A stretch of 64,000 nt of DNA from Gamarada debralockiae. Taxonomy: Eukaryota; Ascomycota; Leotiomycetes; Helotiales; Hyphodiscaceae. Both the position numbers and the translations under genes were made by a program. Of the stretch, positions 12,742-24,585 are shown piece after piece. The stretch lies in contig NXFV01000916.1 of NCBI GenBank assembly GCA_002803225.1, positions 1 through 64,000 of the forward strand. Reading direction: 5' to 3'. Numbering within the stretch: position 1 is the first letter of the stretch; every line of letters begins with the position of its first letter. The notes under the pieces are model-generated. The model searched no databases and was not told the DNA's origin. It was given only the letters and a program-made list of their open reading frames with translations.

Positions 12742-14686
12742 CTGACGGGTCGATTGCAGTGCGATAGTCAGCAACCTTGCCTAAATTGCTTTCGCCAATC
12801 TCTGCCATCCCATGTCCATCGACAATCGAGAGCCACCGACCAAGAAGCGACAGCGGGCTGCACAGAGTGAAACAGGGCGACCTTCAACCTCGCTGGAAGA
12901 AGACCCTTCACCTTCACTGAACGATGACAACGAACCTTCACCTAGGATTGGGAAGTATTCGAAAGCAGAGGAGCTCCCACATTCTATGGTAGTTCCTACT
13001 TTGGCCCCCAAGTGGCAGCGACTATGATCGAAGCAAAGGCTCCAGAATATGGGTTCGATGTTTATTCACAGCGTAGTGCTACTACCAATAATTTCGGAAC
13101 AAAGGAGGCCCATTTTCAGAAATTGTGGGATCTTCTTGGTATACTTCCTCGTCAAAAATCTACTGTCGATCGACCCACGGACAAGTTCTTGACCGAAATG
13201 AACTGGAGTATTGATGCAGTCCACCCTGCTAGTTTCAGGGCAGCCTATGCCAAGTTCTGGGTTCGAAAAAGTGGTTTGGACGGCATTGGCACTGTAGATT
13301 TGCGGTGGCCTGCGCTGTTTTCATAATACTGGCGTCCGGACAGTTGCTGGACTGTCCTCAACCCTGTTTTCCAGAATGACAGAGAGATTGCGAGAGCTCA
13401 TTCTCGCCTGTACTGGGCCTGCCAAAGGGCTATTGTGATCGCTCCATCGTTTTATGGTGACATGTCAGATCTTGTCTTTGCCGGAATTCTTGTCACACGT
13501 TACCTCATTCATACCCGGAAGATATCGGAAAGCTGGCTTACAACCGGGTCTGCTTCTCGAATTGCTATGGCCCGGGGAATACATGTCGATGGATCGAGAT
13601 GGAACCTACCACGAAAATCGACGGAGACACGGAGAAATTCTTCAGTCATCTCTACACACTAGACAGGATGATATCGCTAGCTCTCGGACGACCATATGCT
13701 ATTTCGGACCAGCATTGTCTAACATGTGTAGGTCTCAAACATCTGGATAGATGACATGAGCAATTCCGAGGCGCGATCTGCGAAGCCGAAATCCATGGAT
13801 GAGCCTACACCCACTCTTCTGAGCAACTTCAATTCCGGACCTGCCAAGATCGTTGGGAAGATTCAAGAACAGTGCTTCGGACTTGATCCTCCTCTGTATG
13901 ACACAGTTCCGGGCCTGGACCGGGAGTTGGTTGCATGGAAAGACGAACTACCGCCATAATTTGATCTCCAAAATACCGACTTCTCACTCGATGGAGTGCA
14001 TTCGTTTCTCAAGTAGCGTCGACTTTTCCTTCATACGAACTTTCATTTCGCACGAATCACTCTTCATCGGCCCTACTTACTCCGATCCTCAATCACAAAT
14101 CGATTTTAGCACTCACGGGATGCTTGCATTGACTGCGTGTACGGATCTTCAAGTGAGATTGGGTGTACATGCTACAGACCTTACTGAAATTTTAAGATGG
14201 GGTTTAAGAGTTCACCAGTTATTTAATTCGGCGTTAGTGCTGGGTATCATTGCGATTTGAACCTCGAACTATCAACAATCGCAGGCAATTGTCGAGGATT
14301 TGGAGGCCTATTGTGAGAAGCAAAGTACTGATCTGTGGATTAATGAATTTGGGCTCGCCGAGGTCAAAGTGGTGCAGCTTTGCATTGCGCATGCAAAGAG
14401 AAGATCCCAACGTTCAGCGATCGCAGAGTTTCAACGCAGAAGTCCGCAGCTCATGGAAGCTCAAGCCTCTCATATGGCGACCTCAGGAAATGGACTGGAA
14501 GAACAAGTAGGTATCATCTTACCGACAAAGGGAGCTCCAATGCCAACGAAGCCGAGTCTGCCAGCTGACCAATCATTCTTGTCTAAGCATCTCCAATCCT
14601 TGCAAGACCCTATTTTTGCATTCCCAGAAGTCGGAGATCTCCATGTATGGCAACAAATGATCGGCGCTATGTCAACAGATTATTGA
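12742..14686 (+). pseudogene. Decayed Zn2Cys6 transcription factor
   Basis: The second half of a zinc cluster is visible at about 12754-12810 (QCDSQQPCLNCFRQSLP, right after a CAG acceptor); the first half is not recognisable. Then, in changing frames, come a polar linker, FGTKEAHFQKLWDLLGIL, MARGIHVDGSRW, LYTLDRMISLALGRPYAIS (the most conserved block of the fungal-specific regulator domain), LDRELVAWKDELPP, and a C-terminal open frame of about 130 codons with AIVEDLEAYCEKQ. At least five frame changes or stops break it. In life it would have been a nuclear DNA-binding regulator of about 700 residues. It sits tail to tail with a dead FAH-like enzyme and near a HAD hydrolase, suggesting it regulated a small catabolic cluster (inference). 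Confidence 0.8.
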
Positions 14687-14746
14687 CTGACTTCTCTGTC
14701 CTGCTACAAACCAAACAAACTTCCATTTATGAACCGTTCTGTAAAC

Positions 14747-15843
14747 GGTTCTCTGGTACAATGGGATTTATCAAACTCTCAAACCCATGGCTGATCCAGA
14801 TTCCCAAATCATCACCCTCCTTCAAATAAACCGGGGTGTTCTTGAGTGCCCAATTCCCCCAGGTTCCCGGTCATAATAACCGTCCCCACCCTCAACGGTG
14901 TGTCTTGACTCAGATGGGACACCAGCCTTGCCACAGGGAATATCATATCCAATGCTTTACTGTCCTGCATCACCTTTCAATTCAAGGTGCTCCTAAGCTC
15001 CAGGGCCGAAGGGTCAGGAATGCTTTGCGCGGATACAAGAGTTGGGCCCATAGGTGCGAAGCCGTCGAAGCCTCTGCCGTAACAAATTGGGTGGTTTGGA
15101 ACTGTACACTGCGGGCTGAAACGTCGTTCCTTGTCATATACCCAAGGACATATGTCGAGAGCTTCCTTCCTGGAGACGCTCTTGCATTCTTTGGACAAAT
15201 CGACGCCGAGCTCGACTTCGAAATCAGTATCGTTGGTTGCGTTGTGTGGGAGAATGAGGGGTACTAGAGAGGAGGAAAGTGTCTGGTTTTAGAAAGACTA
15301 TGGGACAAGGCGGAACTGCAAAGTTCAGCTCTGCCTTGCTGATGTTGGTATATTTTCAGAACAAAAATGATCATATACTTCTCGACATACTCCGTGGTAG
15401 TGATAGTTCACTCCAATGGATCGAAATGGTTCTGACCTTCAGCACCCAAAGGCGACAGAATCTATGGGTAGCATGTATTAGCAAGGAGTTCACCTCCGTA
15501 TTCATCATATACACACAGTCCTTATTCTTACCGTTTCGCCTCTGAACGTGGCAGCTTGATCTAGGACACTCTTTGCATCGAGTATTTTTACAAATACATC
15601 CTTACCCTCCAGCAGTGCTAAACCAACTGAGTTGTCAACAGCTTGCTGCTCCTTGCGTCGGGTATGGTTGACGAATCTCACTGTCGACTTCCCCTTCCAA
15701 TGGCTCACTGCAGTAGATCTTCCCATCGTCTCTGATGAAGCGCACAAAGTGTGTCCAGAGCTGCGGGGGAATATCAGCTGAGTTCGAGGAAGAACTAAAT
15801 TTTTTTGGCTAGGACCTTTTACCGGTACGTTTCTAGACGGCAT
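14747..15843 (-). pseudogene. Decayed fumarylacetoacetate-hydrolase family enzyme
   Basis: Reading the minus strand from an ATG at 15843: an N-terminal piece with GLALLEGKDVFVKILDAKSV; a degraded stretch with a trace of the RCIGLNY motif (seen as RSIGVNY); then TDFEVELGVDLSKECKSVS (intact members read DWEVELAVVIGKDCKDVS); GFDGFAPMGPTLVSAQSIPD, the hallmark of the FAH fold; MIFPVARLVSHLSQ; VIMTGNL (intact: VMTGTPxGVG); and DLGIWISHGFESL at the end. Stops and frameshifts lie between them, and the conserved GTP-G turn is damaged. The family hydrolyses beta-diketone or acylpyruvate substrates using a divalent metal. The exact former substrate cannot be told. Confidence 0.85.
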
Positions 15844-16239
15844 AATTGAAGTTGAGGAGTTGATAACGGTGGATTAGAGCTGCACGGAATATAACGAGCT
15901 CTCTTCTCGTATTCTATATATTCAATCTTTCTGATCAAGCGATTGCAGGATCACATCGCCGCATTGCGGGCGAGACGTAAGAGACGCATGCAGTATGTCA
16001 ATTATTATCAACCAAATCATGTTACTAGCATTGCCGGTCTCAATCAAGTGATGCAGCGAGTCATGCCTCAGTGTTGTCCGACGGACTTGGGCCTCCGGGA
16101 ATTTCCCGATGATCGGACTTTTCATTGCGGAGTAATCGAGCTCCCAAGTCCTTTCTTACTCATCTGGACTTTTTAATTCCCGGAATTGATCCTCAGAGTA
16201 ATTCAAGCTTACATCGGGACTTTTTTACGAGGTCAACAA
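15844..16239. other. Spacer between divergent FAH relic and HAD gene
   Basis: Probably the former shared promoter region. No clear start codon for the downstream HAD gene is found here in frame. Confidence 0.4.
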
Positions 16240-17198
16240 GGAACTTCCCATCTTTGGAAGGCCCTAAAGCTAAAAGCACTCTTCTTCGATCTCATGGGTA
16301 CGTGCCTGGATTGGCACTCCAGCATCCTCCTCCCTCCTAACCATTCTTCCCTGCCGGTAGATCTTCTCAAACTCACAGTGGATTGGCGAACCGGCTTCTT
16401 CGAAGAGATCCATAGGCGATTTGAAGCTGGCGAACAGAGTGAAGATATTGATGTCACGCATCGGAGGGTGTTGGACAGGTTGTTGGAGGAGAGAGGTATT
16501 GATGAGGGAATTTGGACTAATGGGGTAAGGGAAAGGATGGAGAAGGGGTGGTATGTGCAAGTTGGTAAAATTGCTTATCTTAGAGATTTTCTTGTTGGGA
16601 AAGGGGTCATAGCTGATTTGGTTTAGGATGGCCGGATGCACTCCCTGCCCTTTCAAGAATGAGAGAGAACTTCTTCACGGCTGTTCTTGCGAACGGAACC
16701 ACAAGGCTACAGCTCGATATCGTGAAATCACCCGGTCTACCATTCCACACGTTATTTTCCTCCGAGCTTTTGGGAGTCACTAAGGCCTTCCTCCCCGCCT
16801 TAACTACAATGTTAACTAGTGAGATAGCCGGATCCAGCTATCTATCGCAAGGCAATGGAACTCATGCAACTTAGTCCAGAGGAATGTGTCATGGTTGCTG
16901 CACATGCTTATGATTTGAGAGCTGCGAAGAAAGTGTACGTGAGACCTGTATCCTGTCCTTTTGGGAGCGACTTGAGAAGTGCTATTGGAGCTAATGATTC
17001 GGCAGGAGAATGAGAACTATGTATATTCAACGCATGACTGAGGATCGAGATGAGGATATGGAGGTTGTTAGAAATGAGGTGGATCTATTTATCGATGGCA
17101 CTGAGGGAGCTTGCGGATGTATTGTTGAATTCGTAGGAAGAACGCTCAGGGGCTCCAAAGTTCGAGAGAAGGATTATATTAGTCTATTACTTATGTAG
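16240..17198 (+). CDS. HAD-superfamily hydrolase (haloacid-dehalogenase type), start codon apparently lost
   Basis: Coding blocks at about 16240-16564, 16627-16784, 16828-16934 and 17006-17198 join into a nearly full HAD hydrolase. Visible motifs are KALFFDLMGTCLDWHSSI (motif I with nucleophile Asp), an alpha-helical cap (THRRVLDRLLEERGID), TAVLANGTTRLQLD (motif II region), PDPAIYRKAMELM after the catalytic Lys, and VMVAAHAYDLRAAKK (motif III/IV) with TMYIQR. Introns 1 and 3 have clean borders (GTAAAA..TTTAG, GTACGT..CAG). Intron 2 needs a GCCTTC donor if the catalytic Lys is kept, which is atypical. No in-frame ATG precedes motif I; homologues start about ten residues before it, where the sequence reads GGA ACT. 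So the gene is either a recent pseudogene or has an unrecognised 5' exon. Reaction class: hydrolysis of a C-halogen or phosphate bond. Confidence 0.6.
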
Positions 17199-17399
17199 GT
17201 GAATAACTTAACTTGTACATCGAATGTAAAACCGAACGTAAACCTTATACAAAGAGCCTCCCGTGAACAAAAGGGTGGCGGAATCAGATATGCCCTACCA
17301 AATCAAGAAGCGCTGAAACAAGGTGAGACGGGTATTGGGCTTGGACGTCCGTCTGTACATCTCTCTTCCCCTCGAGCTCTATGATACACTGTGTTAGAA

Positions 17400-20106
17400 T
17401 CAATCCTCGAAACCATGACTTGGAGACTTACCAAACTGGTGTCGAAGCTCACTGAGTTTTTCCCGCAAGTGCTTTGTTGCCGTGCTGCTCTTTGGATTCC
17501 TCTGCAGAGTTCTCAGACTCAAGCTCAACTGGCGATATATCCGTTGAAAGACAACATTATGAACCCCTTGGCGAAACCTATCCACATCCAAGGCTGTGGC
17601 TGTCTCATCTTCATAGGCTTCCTTGGCCACTTTCAGATATTCCCGACAATCCACTATCATCCTTTCTAAGATGAATGATAAACACATTGAGGTGAACAAG
17701 CAAGTAGACCAAGCCTCTGGCACTCTCAGCAAATATTGAAGGCCACTGAGCGTTTTCTCAAGAAGCGTGCTCTGCAACAAAAAGAAAGCCACTTTGACTT
17801 GACGATTGACGAGCCGGGGGGACTGTTTTTCACCACCGAAACGATGCGGACCACTGCAGCCATTGAAAAAGCCATTCTCGAAACCCTCGGGCATCTCGTC
17901 CAATATTGGTGACTGGCCTAGTATTTTGTTGATCACGACAATCTTGGTGGCAGCTTTCATGAGCAGAACTTCATGATCAGGTAGCTAGTTCTCGTCAGAA
18001 ACGTGGTACTCCGGAACAATGGAGGCGGAGAACTTACTGTTTCTTTCGATTCTTGAAACCATATGAATAAAACGTGTAGTACTCGATTTGATTTATTTTT
18101 TTCCCACGCCCGTAGTATGAACTCTGACTGCTCCACTAGGTGATTATCCACAATGTTATTGAGGTATTCGTTGAAACTTTGGGCCAACTTGAGGGGATCG
18201 GCTCCGTATATTCCAACTGGTAGAGACTCATGACTCCGGAGAGATACAGACGCAGGGTGCTTCTGAAGAGAAAACAGCTGTAGTTTCGGAGTGAATTGCC
18301 TGACATCGAGGGAAAGTGGTTGCTCCGGAAGACAAGACAGTTTCACGTTTGTGTCAATAGAACTCCAACAGTCTTCAGCAACAAGTGATCGTGTCAGTTC
18401 TTCCATGGAGGCTCGGGTAAGGTGCCGGACCATAAAAATTGGATGAAATGATGAACGCATGTGTGATATCGTTAGAGCCTCAGAGGCGGATTCTGGGTTC
18501 CTGTGGATGTAGCTTCGAAACGCCTTGGTGCGAGGGGAGAAGCAGCCAGGTTGAACACCAGCCTATAATTATTAGCTAAAACTCTATACATAACCCTAGA
18601 GATCCTACCATTTGCGACGTAGGACTGCAAGTAGAGCAAGGAGTGAATGGCGGCACCGTGATTTCGTCATCCGGTTGACAGCACTTCCCGAAATAGAGAC
18701 TCGAACCTCTCGCTTGCTTGGAGCCAGTTTCAGAGTTCCGAATGAGATCAATTATTGCACCTGCCTTCGGGCGGTGGTCTTTGTCGTGCTGCAACATCTT
18801 CGATATCCAAGTGAATGGTGCGTTCCCGACCTTAGATGAACCCACTAACGACGTGATCCACTCGGAGATCCCTCGTTGATTATTGTAGAAGATCGCATTC
18901 TCCGCTTGAGACGTGAAGAGCTCTCGCATCTGAGAGATGCGCCTCCTTTTGATGACAGTAGCCATTTCTAAGAAAACACAACCAAGAGACCATATATCCG
19001 AGGATGAGTTCCGTTTCTTGTGTAGTATGACCTCGGGAGCGGCGTAAAGCGGTGTTTTCCCGCAATCTGCCGTCGTGGTTGACTGAGCCAAATCTTTCCA
19101 ATCAAGAGAGAGCTCAAAGTCTACCAGTAAAACTCGACGTCCATGAACTAAGATGTTATCAGGCTTTATATCTCGATGTCGAATTTTGATCGCGTGTAGA
19201 TATTGAACAGCTGTAGCAAGACATCCGAACCACTGTCGAAGTCGGACTGGGACGATAGGATCTGACGAGGTCTCGGCCTTTTGAAGATATTGCGTCAAAT
19301 TGCAATCTGCTACGGGAGACATGATAATTGCGAGGTGGCGTGGATCAGTATAGCTTCCAACCTATAGGTCAAAATTGCTCAGCATACTTCGCCAAGCGAG
19401 AATAGATTCACATAGTATAGCGCTAGATGAACTTGGGTCTGGATATGAAATAGGTGTCATAGCTTACAAACTTGACACAATGTATATGATCAATACGTCT
19501 TAATGCTTGTAGCTCACGTCGAAAGCTGCGATGGTGTTTGTTTGCCGAGTTGAAGTCGCTCAGCCGCCGCGGGATGATTTTTCTGGCATAAAGTTGTCCA
19601 TCAATCAGACTCCAAACCTCATCCACCTTTCCAACGTGTCCGCTCCCTATGACCCGTTGTCTGCTGAATGGTGGCAATTCTTTGGAAGGGAAATGGCCAT
19701 GGGTGCTTCTCAATCCTAGTTGGAAGTCGACTGGTTGGCTGCAAATGCGGTGTTGCATGCGAAGGAACTGATCTCGGGCCCGTGGGGGTAGCAAACAGTC
19801 CAAAAGAAATTCGGAATGAATTGGGAGCCAAGTATCGTTGATTTCTTTCTCGATGAATTTATTGCTGAGCCATGCGTGACTAGTTCCCAGATTGCGAGCC
19901 GTGTCTCTCAGGATGACATATAATCGCGGACTCTCGCTCCAGATTGGCTTGCCATCTCTGGATAGCTTACTGGCCACCTGGCAGATATCTTGCTCGCTGT
20001 AGTGATATTCGTTGTCACTTGGTCTGGTGTCTTGACCCTGTTGTATTTTGTCGGAACGGCCAGCTGCATATTTGTACGAAGCGGCTTGACAACGGCCAGG
20101 ATCCAT
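17400..20106 (-). CDS. Protein kinase-like protein with long C-terminal region
   Basis: Four exons (20106-19468, 19361-18609, 18562-18038, 17984-17400), all joined in phase 0, give 833 residues. Residues 1-140 are unrecognised. The kinase domain runs from about 150 to 430: glycine loop VIGSGHVGKV, beta-3 Lys in LYARKIIPR, HRDIKPDNILV (HRD at 275-277), DFELS (294-296), LYAAPEVILH and SSDIWSLGCVFLEMA. The metal-binding DFG is replaced by DFE, seen in a number of fungal kinase paralogues; activity is likely but not assured. Residues 465-833 are helical with no known domain. Such kinases are common, expanded and poorly studied in filamentous ascomycetes, often near HET genes, as here (about 5 kb away). 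The borders are GTAAGC..TATAG, GTAGGA..TATAG and GTAAGT..ACTAG. Confidence 0.85.
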
Positions 20107-21556
20107 AGCTATTGGGGGTACTGATCTACATTCAGCTCAAGGCTGAAGGAAAATGATAGTAACTGTTGATTCGCGTTATCGAAAGCTTTTCACCGCGTAG
20201 CATGAGTTGGTGTCTTCTCGATAAAAGTTACAGAAGAAGGAATGAATGAAAGGATTGATGAAAATTTTGTTCTTGATGCGTTATGTTAGGCGGTCAAGGA
20301 GGTGGTGTACACCGCTTCAGTCGTCACATCGACTCTTCGCAGCCTCGTCCCTCGATTGCGCTCCGATTGACTCGGCTATCATAGGGCGTCTGCGAGGTCA
20401 CGGGATTTTGTTCTGACTGGCTGACTGAAAAGCTCTCTTTATTAAACTTATCGTTCGGTCGGTTGGTTGTCGAGATGCAGAACTCGGCGTTCAACAAAAC
20501 CATTCGAAGATGTCGAGGCGAATTGTTGTCGAAATGGCTGGAATTTGTGTCGCTTTTATTCGGAAAATGAGGCATGAAATAAAAAAGAAGAGAGAGTTGG
20601 ATAGGAGGGACGGCAGATATATATATGCACTCATAGGAAAAGGATGCCAGCGACAGGCAAAGACGCGGCCTGAACGTTCAAGGCTGCTGGGAGACGCGAC
20701 TGCGGCCAACCACTCTACGCGGAAAAAGCGCCAAAACAGGTGACTGGAAGTCACATGCCTGGCTTTTGTCTTTTTGACTGAGGAAGCATCAGAAGAACAC
20801 GGCACTTCCCGCCAATGGAAATCAAAGAACAGTAACCCGTTGAAAAGCGTCAACAGACAGAGGAGCGCGGCATCACGTGAGAAAATTGCTGCTTCTTCGC
20901 CCAAGAACGTGATTTTGATTTCCAGCTCTCAGATCTACCTAGAGGCTGCCAAAGATGGTGAATAATGGTCATCTGGGTGTGGCTGCTTTGTAGCACGGTA
21001 ACTTCTCTCGAGTGAACCTAGGATATGCCAGAGTGGAAAGGAGGATGAGGCTGCTGCACTCCGCGACACTAGATAAGCGCCCGCGGGCAGTGTCCCACTC
21101 ATTCTCCACGAGAAGCCTAGTGTCTCGCGGGGAATCTTTCTAGTGGGCAAGATCCTGCGCTTTTGCTTCACTTGAACAATCTTCGCCCCTTTACTGAAAT
21201 TCTTCGACATGATTTGTTTTTTGGTAAAACGAATCAACCGGATTTTCAGCCCTATCTGGGAGATGACTCATGCTAGTCCTAGTAAGGAGTTAACCCGTGG
21301 CGTGCCCGGATCGCTGGAAAGTACCTGCCATTTTCCATGCGACACTTCCCTTTACGTGTTTTTTTTTCTTCCTTCAGCGCCCTTAAGGACCATGAATCCG
21401 ATGAATGACTCTATCAAAAGCGCTTACCTGCCATCAAGATCGACTATATTTTGCTCTGCGACCCCTCCTCGACACTAGAAACTATCTGCAACTCCTACGC
21501 AACGTTGGTGCGTCTCAGACGCTCTAGCAGACCGCGAAGTTAGAAACAACGCCAAA
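20107..21556. other. Non-coding stretch upstream of kinase
   Basis: No gene supported. Contains a small TATATATATG run near 20618-20627 and several CACGTGA-like E-boxes; nothing firmer. Confidence 0.4.
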
Positions 21557-21969
21557 ATGCCGCGAGAAGATGTCAACAAGCCAGCCAAACCGGTGGAAGA
21601 AGTTCCGCTAGACCCTCGTAAGTACATGCGTATCACGATCCTGTGGCTTTAGATAGACACTAATAATTGCAGTTTGGGGCAGGTAAACGTCGCCCGAACC
21701 CCGACAACTTCCTCTCATACGATAAAACAGACCGAAGCAACGGGTTGCCTTCGGCCTATCGAAGTCATCTTATTCATTACGCTGCAAAAATTTGCAACGC
21801 GTACTCTCTATCGACCTTTCCTTTCGAAAAAAAAACCTCCCCACTTCCTTCGGCGGTCTTCACAACTCATACACTGTCATTTACCGGCACTCAAGGCTCT
21901 CGTATACGGATTCATACAAGGACGGTTTTGGTTTTTAAAAAAAAAGCGGGGTCTCGCAAGAGAAAATAA
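21557..21969 (+). CDS. Possible very small two-exon gene
   Basis: ATG at 21557 in a good context (CAAAATGCC) opens MPREDVNKPAKPVEEVPLDP, followed by a textbook donor (GTAAGT at 21618). Two acceptors are available. TTGCAG ending at 21672 gives a 24-residue peptide ending LWGR. The next AG, ending at 21682, opens a frame to 21969 (about 115 residues in all) that begins RKRRPNPDNFLSYDK and ends in a basic tail (KKKAGSRKRK). I recognise no family. The Lys/Pro/Glu-rich start resembles many small soluble or mitochondrial proteins, but that is a guess. Low confidence because the frame is short and could be chance. Confidence 0.3.
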
Positions 21970-22776
21970 AATGTTGTATGATATCTGCTAGAAAGGCCCA
22001 CTTGGATTTGGTTCTGGTGGAGAGTGGACGGATACGGAATTGCATTATTAGATTTCATTAGTTACGAAATACCTGAAGCTGTAGCGTTGCTGTGGATAGT
22101 AAGATATAGTTGGTGTGTATGTTACTGTATAGATCTTGTACCATTATTCTTTCCTTTCAATTTCGATGCCAAGTGGCATCATCTTGAGAGTCAAACTATG
22201 AAGTGAATACTTCAGTCCCAAACGGTGTTACTCTAGCACTCGAAGAAGAATGAAGCGCAGGCGATAGTCAGATGGATGAAACTTTCTACGCCGCTCCGCA
22301 TACTGCCAAAGGAGGTTTTTCCTCCACCCAAGAGGGCTGTCGCGCCGATCGGGCCTGAGTTATCAAGGCCGCATTGCAACTTTTCCTACCGCTGTTGCGC
22401 TTCAGACAGAGAAACTATTTAATCTACAAAAGTTCCGTTCAGTTTGGCGTATTTCTTTGTTGTTTCCAAATTTCTACAGAGAATCGAGAGTGATGCTATG
22501 TTATTGATTCGTGTCAATGTGCAGTTAAAGATAAAGTAATACTTTATTATGCCCTTACTATGTGAAAGGCATCATGACTGCTCGACAGTCTAGCCTACAC
22601 GTAAGAAGTGCCGCGGGCCACTTATGACACGGTGACCGGGGAAAGATTTCGATGGTTTCAAACCCTTATCTTATTTCTAATAAACCATAACAAGGATGGA
22701 GCAAGAATCCAAGCGGATATCCATAACACCATTTCGTCTATCAGATCCTAAGAACTTTACCCCGCTCGCACCCAAA
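21970..22776. other. Non-coding stretch
   Basis: No supported feature. TA-rich in places near 22500-22560. Confidence 0.4.
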
Positions 22777-23257
22777 TTAAATTACATCCATATCTATCAT
22801 TCCCATCCATAGCTTTCGTACTGTAAATTCCGATGTCTTGCGTTTCCTCCACGTTTTGGCTCGACGCCTTTCGGATGAGTTCGTGGCTGGGTCAACATCC
22901 CGTACCACACTTTCGAGATGGGGGAAGCAGTTGGCGATGGTGACAATGATGATCTCCTTTGGGCTTCCAGCAAGCCACGTTCAGATGGCTTGCTTGAGCT
23001 TATCGTCGGTGTCAATAGTTGCAACCACGATAGTGACGTCCTCTGGGGGGCATTGTAGGTAGCCTTCTCTGGAGAGCCTTGGGCCGGTAGCAAGCGTAGC
23101 AGAGAAGAGTGAAGAGGGGCCATAAAGAAGTGAGGATGATCCAGCCTGGCAGCCTCTGGATAGAGATTTTAGATGGTACGGAGAATTTAATTGCGGAGGA
23201 AGGAGGCAGAGCGATAATAAGGAGGAGTTCAAATGCAGTGGTTGAAAGGCTTGCCAT
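22777..23257 (-). pseudogene. Truncated GT2-type glycosyltransferase
   Basis: The minus strand opens MASLSTTAFELLLIIAL, then a second hydrophobic run (WIILTSLWPLFTLLCYACYR), then the start of a family-2 glycosyltransferase domain: PEDVTIVVATIDTDDKLKQA and WLAGSPKEIIIVTIAN. Three lesions are visible: an extra C in the run CCCCCC near 23045, which shifts the frame just before EDVTIVV; a TGA where WLAGS should continue (about 22987-22989; a CGA-to-TGA change would explain it); and loss of everything after the first ~110 residues, so the DxD and QxxRW parts are missing. Intact relatives are membrane-bound processive or hyaluronan-synthase-like transferases. Confidence 0.7.
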
Positions 23258-23420
23258 GATTGCGTGACGATGCTATCCATTCAGGCGGCGTTTGATTAGT
23301 ATTAGAGGTATGCTAGAAAGAAAATATGAGCTGTGCGAGTTGGACAGGAAAGAATCGAGGAAGTTCGCGTCTAAGAGGACTTAACCTATTTCTTAGTTCG
23401 CAGCCCCTGCTAATATCAAC

Positions 23421-24585
23421 TCAACCACTCGCTCTCCTTTCAAGCCCCAAATTCTCGCTCAAACTCGCAACCGAGCTCGGAGTCCTGAAGACAGAAGTAG
23501 ACGACGGTATCCCATCAAGCTCGATAGCATTCGAGACGCCCTCGTCCATCCCACTAGCATTATTTCCGCTCTTCTCTTCTCTTTCTTCCCTTTTCCTTTC
23601 CGTTCTCGCACTCATTTTTTGCTGTACCCAAGGTGCCAAATTGAAGTATCCTCCACATGCGAAGACGCCGCACCAGAGGACGAATTCGGTGGCGTAGATA
23701 ACCATGCCGAGGATATCAAGCGTAGGTTGGAAGACTGTATCTATTAGCACTCAATCCTATCCGATGACTTCTCGATTGAAAACCCCACAGACTGAAATCA
23801 GTGAGAACACATCACCAGCAGCGTCAATCCCAACGAAGATGAACGAGATTCCCCGCACAGTGCGATGGACGTAGATATCCCAGTAATGCCTCAACACACC
23901 AGCTGAGAGAAAAACAGTAGATACGACGCCCATGAGCGTTACAGGCCAGTGGCGGTCTTGTTTAATGGCCTCCTGTTTCGTTGATCAATGAGAGCCATCC
24001 GGTGATGAAGGAGGGAACGAACCTTCAAAGCAAACGTCAAGCCCGTTTCAACCCCCCCAAAGCACGTCGCGATCCCTAGAACGAAGAGAATGCATTTCCA
24101 AGTTCCCCACTTCTACCACAAAATTAGCCTTGTTCTCCATCCCTCTCAAGTATCCTTCCACCACCCCGCTCTCTTGATTCATGATCCACATGACCGTCTG
24201 AAAAAACCTCACATTGTCATAATGGAAGCACTGCCCCCAAGTTATCAGACTCAAAGTCGTAAGAATTTGAGGCTGGATCTGAAGCGCAATATTGAAATTC
24301 GAAGAGATGTTGTAGGCGCCCAGCGGGACACCGGCGCATGCCCAGAGGAACATCATTGAGCGTTGTAGACCGATTGTATTGTGCCGGCGGTAGTTGATTA
24401 TGATTTGGGGTATGAGCTGGGAGGAGTTAGTGCAGTGATTTTAGATGAGGATACATGTTGAGTATTCGGAGAGGCGGACAAGACGGAAGGAATGGGGGAA
24501 GTGGCAGGATGGAGGAGGATACTTGAATTGACCAACAGACGGCGCCGATTGTCCCAAGGACATTTGCCGCTACTGGGACATCCAT
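23421..24585 (-). CDS. PQ-loop repeat membrane protein
   Basis: Five exons (24585-24523, 24416-24213, 24112-24023, 23972-23789, 23734-23421) give 284 residues. The N-terminus (MDVPVAANVLGTIGAVCWSI) leads into the first PQ motif (QLIPQIIINYRRHNTIGL). A second Pro-Gln lies in QIQPQILTTLSLITWGQ. Further hydrophobic helices follow (CILFVLGIATCFGGV, LMGVVSTVFLSAGVL, FIFVGIDAAGDVFSLIS, LDILGMVIYATEFVLW), giving about seven in all, with a polar Ser-rich cytosolic tail. PQ-loop proteins carry amino acids, sugars or sort cargo across vacuolar/lysosomal or Golgi membranes; this fungal branch is uncharacterised. The intron 4 border that keeps phase is T|GTGGGG with branch site TGCTAAT. Confidence 0.85.

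Noticed and set aside
12605..13011. Minus-strand open frames rich in Ser opposite the regulator relic
   Set aside because: They mirror the polar linker of the plus-strand regulator and carry no motif.
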